A DNA stretch of 64,000 nt from Fistularia commersonii. Its lineage: Eukaryota > Chordata > Actinopteri > Syngnathiformes > Fistulariidae. This document shows positions 53,200-64,000 of this stretch, piece after piece. The DNA lies in the NCBI GenBank assembly GCA_037954325.1, contig JBBMNZ010000041.1:825501-889500 (forward strand), written 5' to 3'. The translations under genes and the position numbers were made by a program. The number at the start of each line of letters is the position of its first letter. The first letter of the stretch is position 1. The notes beneath the pieces are model-generated. The model made no database searches. It had not been told where the DNA came from and worked only from the letters and a program-made list of their open reading frames with translations.

Positions 53200-56100
53200 A
53201 TGGCTATATCTTTTGAACATGTGAAGGGATCACACTGACTTTGACATATATTGTGCAGAATCATATCCTAAACAACATATTTTAACAGCAGAAACCAGCT
53301 TGATGAAATTCATTAGTTATTTCAACTCCTAATCAAAAATGCTTCAATTCGGTGAGATAAGTACTTTTTGAACGAATGGCGATATATTTTTAACGTATGA
53401 ATGGATTACACTGAATTTGACATATATTGTGCAGAATCATGTCCTAAACAACATATTTCAACAGCAAAAACCAGCGTAATGAAATTCCAAAGTTATTTCC
53501 ACTCCTAATCAAAAATGCTTCAACTCGGTGAGATAAGCACTTTTTGATCGAAAGGCAATATCTTTTGAACTTGTCGCTGGATTATACTGAATTTGACATA
53601 TTTTGTACAGAATCATGTCCTAAACAACATATTTCAACAGCAGGAACCAGCTTGATGAAATTCATTAGCTATTTGCACTCCTAATGAAAAACTCTTCAAC
53701 TCAGTCTCATAAGCACGTTTTGAACGAATGGCTATATCCTTTCAACCTGTAATGGGCTCACACGAATTTGACATATATTGTGCAGAATCATGTCCTAAAC
53801 AACATATTTCAACAGCGGAAACCAGCTTGATGAAATTCATTAGTTATTTCCACTCCTAATCAGAAACGTCTCAACTCGGTGAGTCAAGCACTTTTTGAAC
53901 GAATGGCTCTATCTTTTGGACTTTTGATGGGATATCTCTGAATATGACATATATTGTGCAGAATCTTGACCTAACAACATATTTCAACAGCAGAAACCAG
54001 CTTGACATAATTCATTGGTTATTTCCAAAACTAATCAAAAACTCTTCAACTTGGTGACATAAGTACTTTTTGGACGAATGGCTATATCCTTTGAACCTGT
54101 AATGGGATTTCACTAAATTTGACATATATTGTGCAGAATCATATCCTAAACAACATATTTCAACAGCAGAAACCAGCTTGATGAAATTCAAAAGTTATTT
54201 CCACTCCTAATCAAAAACGCTTCAACCCGGTGAGATAAGTACTTTTTGAACGAATGGCTATATCTTTTGAACCTGTGAAGGGATTACACTGAATTTGACA
54301 TATATTGTCCAGAATCATGTCCTAAACAACAAATTTCAACAGCAGAAACCAGCTTGATGAAATTCATTAGTTACTTCCAATACTAATCAAAAATTCTTCA
54401 ACTTGGTGAGATAAGCAATTTTTGAACGAATGGCTATATTTTTTGAACCTGTGATGGATTTAACTGAATTTGACATATATTGTGCAGAATCTTGTCCTAA
54501 AAAACATATTTCAACAGCAGAAACCAGCTTGATGAAATTCATTAGTTATTTCCACTCCGAATCAAAAACGCTTCAACTCGGTGAGATAAGCACTTTTTTC
54601 ACGAATGGCTATATCTTTTGATCTTATCGCTGGATTACACTGAATTTGACATGTGTTTTGCAGAATCATGTCCTAAACAACATATTTCAACAGCAGAAAC
54701 CAGCTTGACGAAATCCATCAGTTATTTCCACTCCTAATCAAAAACGGTTCAACCCGATAAGATAAGCAGTTTTTGAACGAATGGCTATATCTTTTGAACT
54801 TGTGAAGGGATTACACTGAATTTACATATATTGTGCAGAAACATGTTCTAAACAACATATTTCAACAGCAGAAACCAGCTTGATGAAATTCAAAAGTTAT
54901 TTCCACTCCTAATCAAAAAGGCTTCAACTCGGTGAGAAAGTACTTTTTGAAGGAATGGCTATATCTTTTGAACTTGTGAAGGGATTACACTGAATGGGAA
55001 ATATATTGTGCAGAATCATGTCCTAAACAACATATTTCAACAGCAGAAACCAGTTTGATGAAATTCATTAGTTATTTCCACTCCTAATCAAAAACGCTTC
55101 AACTCGGTGAGATAAGTCCTTTTTGAACGAATGGCTATATCCTTTGAACCTGTAATGGGATCACACTGACTTTGACATATATTGTGCAGAATCATGTCCT
55201 AAACAACATATTTCAACAGCAGAAACCAGCGTAATGAAATTCAAAAGTTATTTCCTCTCCTAATCAAAAACGCTTCAACTCGGTGAGATAAGCACTTTTT
55301 GAACAAATGGCTATATCTTTTGAACTTGTGAAGGGATTGCACTGAATTTGACATATATTGTGCAGAATCATGTCCTAAAAAATATATTTCAACAGCAGAA
55401 ACCAGCTTGATGAAATTCATTAGTTATTTCCACTCCTAATCAAAAACGCTTCAAATCGGTAAGATAAGTACTTTTTGAACGAATGGCTATATCTTTTGAA
55501 CATGTGAAGGGATCACACTGAGTTTGACATATATTTTGCAGAATCATATCCTAAACAACATATTTCAACAGCAGAAACCAGCTTGATGAAATTCATTAGT
55601 TATTTCCACTCAGAATCAAAAACGCTTCAACTTGGTGAGATAAGCAATTTTTGAACGAATGGCTATATTTTTTGAACCTGTGATGGATTTCACTGAATTT
55701 GACATATATTGTGCAGAATCTTGTCCTAAACAACATATTTCAACAGCAGAAACCAGCTTGATGAAATTCATTAGTTATTTCCACTCCGAATCAAAAACGC
55801 TTCAACTCGGTGAGATAAGCACTTTTTTCACGAATGGCTATATCTTTTGATCTTATCGCTGGATTACACTGAATTTGACATGTGTTTTGCAGAATCATGT
55901 CCTAAACAACATATTTCAACAGCAGAAACCAGCTTGATGAAATTCATTGGTTATTTCCACTCCGAATCAAAAACGCCTCTACTCGGTGAGATAAGTTCTT
56001 TTGGAACGACTGGCGATATCTTTTGAACCTATGAAGGGATTACACTGAATTTGACATATATTGTGCAGAAACATGTTCTATACATTATATTTCAACAGCA

Positions 56101-57560
56101 GAAACCAGCTTGACATAATTCATTGGTTATTTCCAAAACTAATCAAAAACTCTTCAACTTGGTGACATAAGTACTTTTTGGACGAATGGCTATATCCTTT
56201 GAACCTGTAATGGGATATCACTAAATTTGACATATATTGTGCAGAATCATATCCTAAACAACATATTTCAACAGCAGAAACCAGCTTGATGAAATTCAAA
56301 AGTTATTTCCACTCCTAATCAAAAACGCTTCAACCCGGTGAGATAAGTACTTTTTGAACGAATGGCTATATCTTTTGAACCTGTGAAGGGATTACACTGA
56401 ATTTGACATATATTGTCCAGAATCATGTCCTAAACAACAAATTTCAACAGCAGAAACCAGCTTGATGAAATTCATTAGTTACTTCCAATACTAATCAAAA
56501 AGTCTTCAACTTGGTGAGATAAGCAATTTTTGAACGAATGGCTATATTTTTTTAACCTACGAAGGGATTTAACTGAATTTGACATATATTGTGCAGAATC
56601 ATGTCCTAAACAAAATATTTCAACAGCAGAAACCAGCTTGACATAATTCATTGGTTATTTCCAAAACTAATCAAAAACTCTTCAACTTGGTGAGATAAGC
56701 AATTTTTGAACGAATGGCTATATTTTTTGAACCTGTGATGGATTTAACTGAATTTGACATATATTGTGCAGAATCTTGTCCTAAAAAACATATTTCAACA
56801 GCAGAAACCAGCTTGATGAAATTCATTAGTTATTTCCACTCCGAATCAAAAACGCTTCAACTCGGTGAGATAAGCACTTTTTTCACGAATGGCTATATCT
56901 TTTGATCTTATCGCTGGATTACACTGAATTTGACATGTGTTTTGCAGAATCATGTCCTAAACAACATATTTCAACAGCAGAAACCAGCTTGACGAAATCC
57001 ATCAGTTATTTCCACTCCTAATCAAAAACGCTTCAACCCGATAAGATAAGCAGTTTTTGAACGAATGGCTATATCTTTTGAACATGTGATGTGATTACAC
57101 TAAATTTGACATATATTGTGCAGAATCATATCTTAAAAAACATATTTCAACAGCAGAAACCAGCTTTAATAAATTCATTTGTTATTTCCACTCCGAATCA
57201 AAAACGCCTCAACTCGGTGAGATAAGTTCTTTTGGAACGACTGGCGATATCTTTTGAACCTATGAAGGGATTACACTGAATTTGACATTTATTGTGCAGA
57301 AACATGTTCTAAACAACATATTTCAACAGCAGAAACCAGCTTGATGAAATTCAAAAGTTATTTCAACTCCTCATCAAAAACGCTTCAACTCAGTGAGATA
57401 AGTACTTTTTGAACAAATGGCTATATCTTTTGAACTTGTGAAGGGATTACACTGAATTTGACATATATTGTGCAGAATCATATCCTAAACAACATATTTC
57501 AACAGCAGAAACCAGCGTAATGAAATTCAAAAGTTATTTCCACTCCTAATCAAAAACGCT
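53200..57560 (+). repeat. Mosaic segment of shuffled monomer blocks
   Basis: Block order here differs from all other parts of the window. The marker CTTGACATAATTCATTGG is at 54001, 56109 and 56637 (2,108 and 528 bp apart). The type beginning GAATGGCTATATTTTTTGAACC occurs near 54,427, 55,656 and 56,711 (1,229 and 1,055 bp apart). Neighbouring blocks that lie far apart in T1 are joined here. Edges are approximate. Confidence 0.7.
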
Positions 57561-58900
57561 TCAACTCGGTGAGTTAAGCACTTTTTGAACGAATGGCTAT
57601 ATCTTTTGAACTTGTGAAAGGATTACACTTAATTTGACATATATTGTCTAGAATCATGTCCTAAACAACAAATTTCAAGAGCAGAAACCAGCTTGATGAA
57701 ATTCATTAGTTATTTCCATTACTAATCAAAAACTCTTCAACTTGGTGAGATAAGCAATTTTTGAACGAATGAATATATTTTTTGAACCTGTGATGGGATT
57801 TCACTGAATTTGACATATATTGTGCAGAATCTTGTCCTAAACAACATATTTCAACGGCAGAAACCTGCTTGATGAAATTCATTAGTTATTTCCACTCCGA
57901 ATCAAAAACGCTTCAACTCGGTGAGATAAGCACTTTTATGACGAATGGCTATATCTTTTGATCTTATCGCTGGATTACACTGAATTTGACATGTGTTTTG
58001 CGGAATCATGTCCTAAACAACATATTTCAACAGCAGAAACCAGCTTGACGAAATCCATCAGTTATTTCCACTCCTAATCAGAAACGTCTCAACACGGTGA
58101 GTTAAGCACTTTTTGAACGGATGGCTATATCTTTTGGACTTTTGATGGATATGACATATATTGTGAAGAATCTTGACCTAACAACATATTTCAACAGCAG
58201 AAACCAGCTTGACGTAATTCATTGGTTATTTCCAATACTAATCAAAAATTCTTCAACTTGGTGACATAAGTACTTTTTGGACGAATGGCTATATCCTTTG
58301 AACCTGTAATGGGATTTCACTAAATTTGACATATATTGTGCAGAATCATGTCCTAAACAACATATTTCAACAGCAGAAACCAGCTTGATGAAATTCAAAA
58401 GTTATTTCCACTCCTAATAAAAAACGCTTCAACTCGGTGAGATAAGTACTTTTTGAACAAATGGCTATATCTTTTGAACTTGTGAAGGCATTACACTGAA
58501 TTTGACATATATTGTGCAGAATCATGTCCTAAACAACATATTTCAACAGCAGAAACCAGCTTGTAGAAATTCATTAGTTATTTCCGCTCCTAATCAAAAA
58601 CGCTTCAACTCGGTGAGATAAGTTCTTTTGGAACGACTGGCGTTATCTTTTGAACCTATAAAGGGATTACACTGAATTTGACATATATTGTGCAGAAACA
58701 TGTTCTAAACAACATATTTCAACAGCAGAAACCAGCTTGATGAAATTCAAAAGTTATTTCCACTCCTAATCAAAAACGCTTCAACTCGGTGAGATAAGCA
58801 CTTTTTGAACGAATGGCTATATCTTTTGAACTTGTGAAGGAATTACACTGAATTTGACATATATTGTGCAGAATCATGTCCTAAACAACATATTTCAACA

Positions 58901-61889
58901 GTAGAAATCTACTTGATGAAATCCATTAGTTATTGCCACTCCTAATCATAATTGCTTCAACTCGTTGAGATAAGCACTTTTTGCACGAATGGCTATATCT
59001 TTTGATCTTGTCGCTGGATTACCCTGAATTTGACATGTGTTGTGCAAAATCATGTCCTAAACAACATATTTCAACAGCAGAAACCAGCTTGATTAAATCC
59101 ATTCGTTATTTCCACTCTCAATCAAAAACGCTTCAACCCGATTAGATAAGCAGTTTTTGAACGAATGGCTATGTCTTTTGAACCTGTGATGTGATTACAC
59201 TAAATTTGACATATATTGTGTAGAATCATATCCTAAAAAACATATTTCAAGAGCAGAAACCAGCTTGATGAAATTCATTGATTATTTCCACTCCGAATCC
59301 AAAAACGCTTCAACTCGGTGAGATAAGTACTTTTTGAACGAATGGCGATATCTTTTGAACCTATGAAGGGATTACACTGAATTTGACATATATTGTGCAG
59401 AATCATGTCCTAAACAACACATTTCAACAGCAAAAACCAGCGTGATGAAATTCAAAAGTTATTTCCACTCCTAATCAAAAATGCTTCAACTCGGTGAGAT
59501 AAGAACTTTTGATCGAATGGCAACATCTTTTGAACTTGTCGCTGGATTATACTGAATTTGACATATTTTGTGCAGAATCATGTCCTAAACAACATATTTC
59601 AACAGCAGGAACCAGCTTGATGAAATTCATTAGCTATTTGCACTCCTAATGAAAAACGCTCCAACTCAGTCTCATAAGCACGTTCTGAACGAATGGCTAT
59701 ATCCTTTCAACCTGTAATGGGCTCACACGAATTTGACATATATTTTGCAGAATCATGTCCTAAACAACATATTTCAACAGCAGAAACCAGCTTGATGAAA
59801 TTCATTAGTTATTTCCACTCCTAATCAGAAACGTCTCAACTCGGTCAGTTAAGCACTTTTTGAACGAATGGCTATATCTTTTAGACTTTTGATGGGATAT
59901 CTCTGAATATGACATATATTGTGCAGAATCTTGACCTAACAACATATTTCAACAGCAGAAACCAGCTTGACGTAATTCATTGGTTATTTCCAATACTAAT
60001 CAAAAACTCTTCAACTTGGTGACATAAGTACTTTTTGGACAAATGGCTATATCCTTTGAACTTGTAATGGGACTTCACTAAATTTGACATATATTGTGCA
60101 GAATCATGTCCTAAACAACATATTTCAACAGCAGAAACCAGCTTGATGAAATTCAAAAGTTATTTCCACTCCTAATCAAAAACGCTTCAACCCAGTGAGA
60201 TAAGTACTTTTTGAACGAATGGTTATATCTTTTGAACTTGTGAAGGGATTACACTGAATTTGACATATATTGTCCAGAATCATGTCCTAAACAACAAATT
60301 TCAACTGCAGAAACCAGCTTGATGAAATTCATTAGTTATTTCCAATACTAATCAAAAACTCTTCAACTTGGTGAGATAAGCAATTTTTGAACGAATGGCT
60401 ATATTTTTTGAATCTGTGATGGAATTCACTGACTTTGACATATATTGTGCAGAATCTTGTCCTAAACAACATATTTCAACAGCAGAAACCAGCATGTTGA
60501 AATTCATTAGTTATTTCCACTCCGAATCAAAAACGCTTCAACTCGGTGAGATAAGTACTTTTTTCACGAATGGCTATATCTTTTGATCTTATCGCTGGAT
60601 TACACTGAATTTGACATGTGTTTTGCAGAATCATGTCCTAAACAACATATTTCAACAGCAGAAACCAGCTTGACGAAATCCGTAAGTTATTTCCACTCCT
60701 AATCAAAAACGCGTCAACCTGATAAGATAAGCAGTTTTTGAACGAATGGCTATATCTTTTGAACCTGTGATGTGATTACACTAAATTTGACATATATTTT
60801 GCAGAATCATATCATAAAAAACATATTTCAACAGCAAAAACCAGCTTGACGAAATTCATTGGTTATTTCCACTCCGAATCAAAAACGCCTCAACTCGGTG
60901 AGATAAGTTCTTTTGGAACGACTGGCGATATCTTTTGAACCTATGAAGGGATTACACTGAATTTGACATATATTGTGCAGAAACATGTTCTAAACAACAT
61001 ATTTCAACAGCAGAAACCAGCTTGATAAAATTCAAAAGTTATTTCCACTCCTAATCAAAAACGCTTCAACTCGGTGAGATAAGTACTTTTTGAACAAATG
61101 GCTATATCTTTTGAACTTGTGAAGGGATTACACTGAATTTGACATATATTGTGCAGAATCATGTCCTAAACAACATATTTCAACAGCAGAAACCAGCTTG
61201 TAGAAATCCATTAGTTATTTCCACTCCTAATCAAAAACGCTTCAACTCGGTGAGATAAGTTCTTTTGGAACGACTGGCGATATCTTTTGAACCTATGAAG
61301 GGATTACACTGAATTTGACATATATTGTGCAAAAATATGTTCTAAACAACATATTCAAACAGTAGAAACCAGCTTGATGAAATTCAAAAGTTATTTCCAC
61401 TCCTAATCAAAAACGCTTCAACCCGATAAGATAAGCAGTTTTTGAACGAATGGCTATATCTTTTTATCCTGTGATGTGATTACACTAAATTTGACATATA
61501 TTGTGCAGAATCATATCCTAAAAAACATATTTCAACAGCAGAAACCAGCTTGAAGAAATTCATTGGTTATTTCCACTCCGAATCAAAAACGCCTACACTC
61601 GGTGAGATACGTTCTTTTGGAACGACTGGCGATATCTTTTGAACCTATGAAGGGATTACACTGAATTTGACATATATTGTGCAGAAACATGTTCTAAACA
61701 ACATATTTCAACAGCAGAAACCAGCTTGATGAAATTCAAAAGTTATTTCCACTCCTAATCAAAAACGCTTCAACTCGGTGAGATAAGCACTTTTTGAACA
61801 AATGGCTATATCTTTTGAACTTGTGAAGGGATTACACTGAGTTTGACATATATTGTGCAGAATCATGTCCTAAACAACATATTTCAACA
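58901..61889 (+). repeat. 17-monomer tandem unit, first copy (2,989 bp)
   Basis: GTAGAAATCTACTTGATG at 58901 returns at 61890, 2,989 bp later (17 x 176 minus 3). Internal markers keep the same spacing, for example the GAATGGCTATATTTTTTGAATC monomer near 60,392 and 63,381. The unit includes the TCTACTTGATG, ACCCTGAATTTGACATG, GCAGGAACC, CACACGAATTTG, GATATCTCTG, CAACTGCAG, GTAAGTTATTTCC and AAAATATGTTC types. Confidence 0.9.
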
Positions 61890-64000
61890 GTAGAAATCTA
61901 CTTGATGAAATCCATTAGTTATTGCCACTCCTAATCATAATTGCTTCAACTCGTTGAGATAAGCACTTTTTGCACGAATGGCTATATCTTTTGATCTTGT
62001 CGCTGGATTACCCTGAATTTGACATGTGTTGTGCAAAATCATGTCCTAAACAACATATTTCAACAGCAGAAACCAGCTTGATTAAATCCATTCGTTATTT
62101 CCACTCTCAATCAAAAACGCTTCAACCCGATTAGATAAGCAGTTTTTGAACGAATGGCTATGTCTTTTGAACCTGTGATGTGATTACACTAAATTTGACA
62201 TATATTGTGTAGAATCATATCCTAAAAAACATATTTCAAGAGCAGAAACCAGCTTGATGAAATTCATTGATTATTTCCACTCCGAATCCAAAAACGCTTC
62301 AACTCGGTGAGATAAGTACTTTTTGAACGAATGGCGATATCTTTTGAACCTATGAAGGGATTACACTGAATTTGACATATATTGTGCAGAATCATGTCCT
62401 AAACAACACATTTCAACAGCAAAAACCAGCGTGATGAAATTCAAAAGTTATTTCCACTCCTAATCAAAAATGCTTCAACTCGGTGAGATAAGAACTTTTG
62501 ATCGAATGGCAACATCTTTTGAACTTGTCGCTGGATTATACTGAATTTGACATATTTTGTGCAGAATCATGTCCTAAACAACATATTTCAACAGCAGGAA
62601 CCAGCTTGATGAAATTCATTAGCTATTTGCACTCCTAATGAAAAACGCTCCAACTCAGTCTCATAAGCACGTTCTGAACGAATGGCTATATCCTTTCAAC
62701 CTGTAATGGGCTCACACGAATTTGACATATATTTTGCAGAATCATGTCCTAAACAACATATTTCAACAGCAGAAACCAGCTTGATGAAATTCATTAGTTA
62801 TTTCCACTCCTAATCAGAAACGTCTCAACTCGGTCAGTTAAGCACTTTTTGAACGAATGGCTATATCTTTTAGACTTTTGATGGGATATCTCTGAATATG
62901 ACATATATTGTGCAGAATCTTGACCTAACAACATATTTCAACAGCAGAAACCAGCTTGACGTAATTCATTGGTTATTTCCAATACTAATCAAAAACTCTT
63001 CAACTTGGTGACATAAGTACTTTTTGGACAAATGGCTATATCCTTTGAACCTGTAATGGGACTTCACTAAATTTGACATATATTGTGCAGAATCATGTCC
63101 TAAACAACATATTTCAACAGCAGAAACCAGCTTGATGAAATTCAAAAGTTATTTCCACTCCTAATCAAAAACGCTTCAACCCAGTGAGATAAGTACTTTT
63201 TGAACGAATGGTTATATCTTTTGAACTTGTGAAGGGATTACACTGAATTTGACATATATTGTCCAGAATCATGTCCTAAACAACAAATTTCAACTGCAGA
63301 AACCAGCTTGATGAAATTCATTAGTTATTTCCAATACTAATCAAAAACTCTTCAACTTGGTGAGATAAGCAATTTTTGAACGAATGGCTATATTTTTTGA
63401 ATCTGTGATGGAATTCACTGACTTTGACATATATTGTGCAGAATCTTGTCCTAAACAACATATTTCAACAGCAGAAACCAGCATGTTGAAATTCATTAGT
63501 TATTTCCACTCCGAATCAAAAACGCTTCAACTCGGTGAGATAAGTACTTTTTTCACGAATGGCTATATCTTTTGATCTTATCGCTGGATTACACTGAATT
63601 TGACATGTGTTTTGCAGAATCATGTCCTAAACAACATATTTCAACAGCAGAAACCAGCTTGACGAAATCCGTAAGTTATTTCCACTCCTAATCAAAAAAC
63701 GCGTCAACCCGATAAGATAAGCAGTTTTTGAACGAATGGCTATATCTTTTGAACCTGTGATGTGATTACACTAAATTTGACATATATTTTGCAGAATCAT
63801 ATCATAAAAAACATATTTCAACAGCAAAAACCAGCTTGACGAAATTCATTGGTTATTTCCACTCCGAATCAAAAACGCCTCAACTCGGTGAGATAAGTTC
63901 TTTTGGAACGACTGGCGATATCTTTTGAACCTATGAAGGGATTACACTGAATTTGACATATATTGTGCAGAAACATGTTCTAAACAACATATTTCAACAG
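61890..64000 (+). repeat. 17-monomer tandem unit, second copy (truncated by window)
   Basis: 2,111 bp of the second copy are visible. By eye I found only about three differences from the first: CTTGTAATGG against CCTGTAATGG near 60,061/63,050, CAACCTGATAAG against CAACCCGATAAG near 60,715/63,705, and one extra A near 63,695. This is the most recent large duplication in the window, and the array evidently continues beyond it. Confidence 0.9.

Larger units (their letters stand above)
45183..57996 (+). repeat. Right-domain super-unit T2 (12,814 bp)
   Basis: Begins with TTTGCGGAATC at 45183 and follows T1 for most of its length. It has only one copy of the 1,571-bp unit plus a partial (50420 to about 51,955). 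From about 52,000 it matches the end of T1 (ACTATGAAGG at 52160 against 44091), then adds about 4.4 kb of mosaic monomers (53.2-57.5 kb) with no collinear counterpart in T1. Confidence 0.8.
1..64000 (+). repeat. 176-bp satellite DNA array filling the whole window
   Basis: Successive GAATTTGACA motifs near the left end start at 5, 181, 357 (as AAATTTGACA), 533 and 709, each exactly 176 bp apart, and the same ordered motifs recur in every line to base 64000. All units read in the same orientation; I saw no reverse-complement monomer. A hand-built consensus is 176 bp with 61 G+C (about 35%). No unique sequence, transposon or gene interrupts the array, and both window edges cut through it. There is no coding capacity: 176 is not a multiple of three, so any frame moves by two bases in each unit and soon meets a stop. 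Tandem satellites of this length commonly build centromeric or pericentromeric chromatin in eukaryotes. That role here is inference from length, AT-richness and higher-order structure. Confidence 0.98.
57997..64000 (+). repeat. Right-domain super-unit T3, cut by the window end
   Basis: TTTGCGGAATC at 57997 lies 12,814 bp after its T2 copy; GATGGATATGACAT at 58144 keeps the same offset. Similarity to the left extends to about 57,570, which matches 34,075 (sum of both periods, 23,496 bp). T3 is collinear with T2 until about 61,850, where instead of continuing it starts a second pass of its own 17-monomer unit. Confidence 0.82.

Noticed and set aside
54746..54755. GGTTCAACCC resembling a tRNA or SINE B-box promoter element
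   Set aside because: Found in one monomer only, where CGCTTC has become CGGTTC. It mismatches the B-box consensus and has no A-box or tRNA fold nearby.
1..64000. CRISPR array or other repeat-spacer system
   Set aside because: There are no unique spacers between short repeats; the full 176-bp unit is homologous throughout.
1..64000. CENP-B box (TTCGNNNNANNCGGG)
   Set aside because: The nearest match, the complement of CCCGATAAGATAAGC, shares only the CGGG end. No monomer that I checked satisfies the motif.
1..64000. Human or primate alpha satellite
   Set aside because: The unit is 176 bp, not 171 bp. Although a few AT-rich words look alike, I could not align the monomer with the alpha consensus from memory.
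1..64000. Inverted monomer blocks or transposon insertions, common in centromeres
   Set aside because: I looked for reverse-complement forms of conserved words (for example TGTTGAAATATG and CTCACCGAG) and for breaks in the 176-bp rhythm longer than the listed indels and saw none. A program should confirm this.

Overview
The whole 64 kb is one uninterrupted, head-to-tail satellite DNA array. The basic unit is 176 bp, about 35% G+C by hand count of a consensus, and roughly 360 units fit in the window. Every stretch I read is recognisably this monomer in the same orientation. I found no gene, RNA gene, transposon, promoter or other single-copy sequence, and neither array edge lies in the window. 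This points to a eukaryotic nuclear genome, in centromeric, pericentromeric or other constitutive heterochromatin. A nucleosome-sized 176 bp unit is typical of many plant and animal centromeric satellites, but I do not recognise the family well enough to name a species. The centromeric role is inference.

The structure of interest is the organisation above the monomer, which is nested. Left domain (1 to about 34.9 kb): three successive super-units start with the same monomer at 1, 10230 and 26103. They are collinear over kilobases but differ in length (10,229 bp, 15,873 bp, and a third that runs into the next domain) because blocks of whole monomers have been gained or lost. Inside them are a 28-monomer tandem (4,926 bp), a 16-monomer tandem (2,813 bp), a 6-monomer tandem (1,056 bp), dimers and single-monomer duplications. 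Right domain (about 34.5 to 64 kb): a second super-unit recurs at 34501, 45183 and 57997 (periods 10,682 and 12,814 bp). It contains a 9-monomer tandem of 1,571 bp, a 4-monomer tandem of 704 bp and, at the right end, a 17-monomer tandem of 2,989 bp whose two copies look almost identical.

Several rare monomer variants act as markers of this history: a 114-bp monomer with a 62-bp deletion between two TTCAAC motifs, a monomer with a 12-T tract, a 165-bp monomer with an 11-bp loss, and monomers with a CTCACC/GGTGAG palindrome. Most variation clusters in a few blocks of the monomer and at its three CpG sites. The pattern fits repeated unequal exchange or replication-based amplification at many scales, with in-register breakpoints. 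All coordinates of repeat blocks come from hand alignment of marker motifs. Block edges marked approximate may be off by tens of bases, because breakpoints fall inside homologous monomers.
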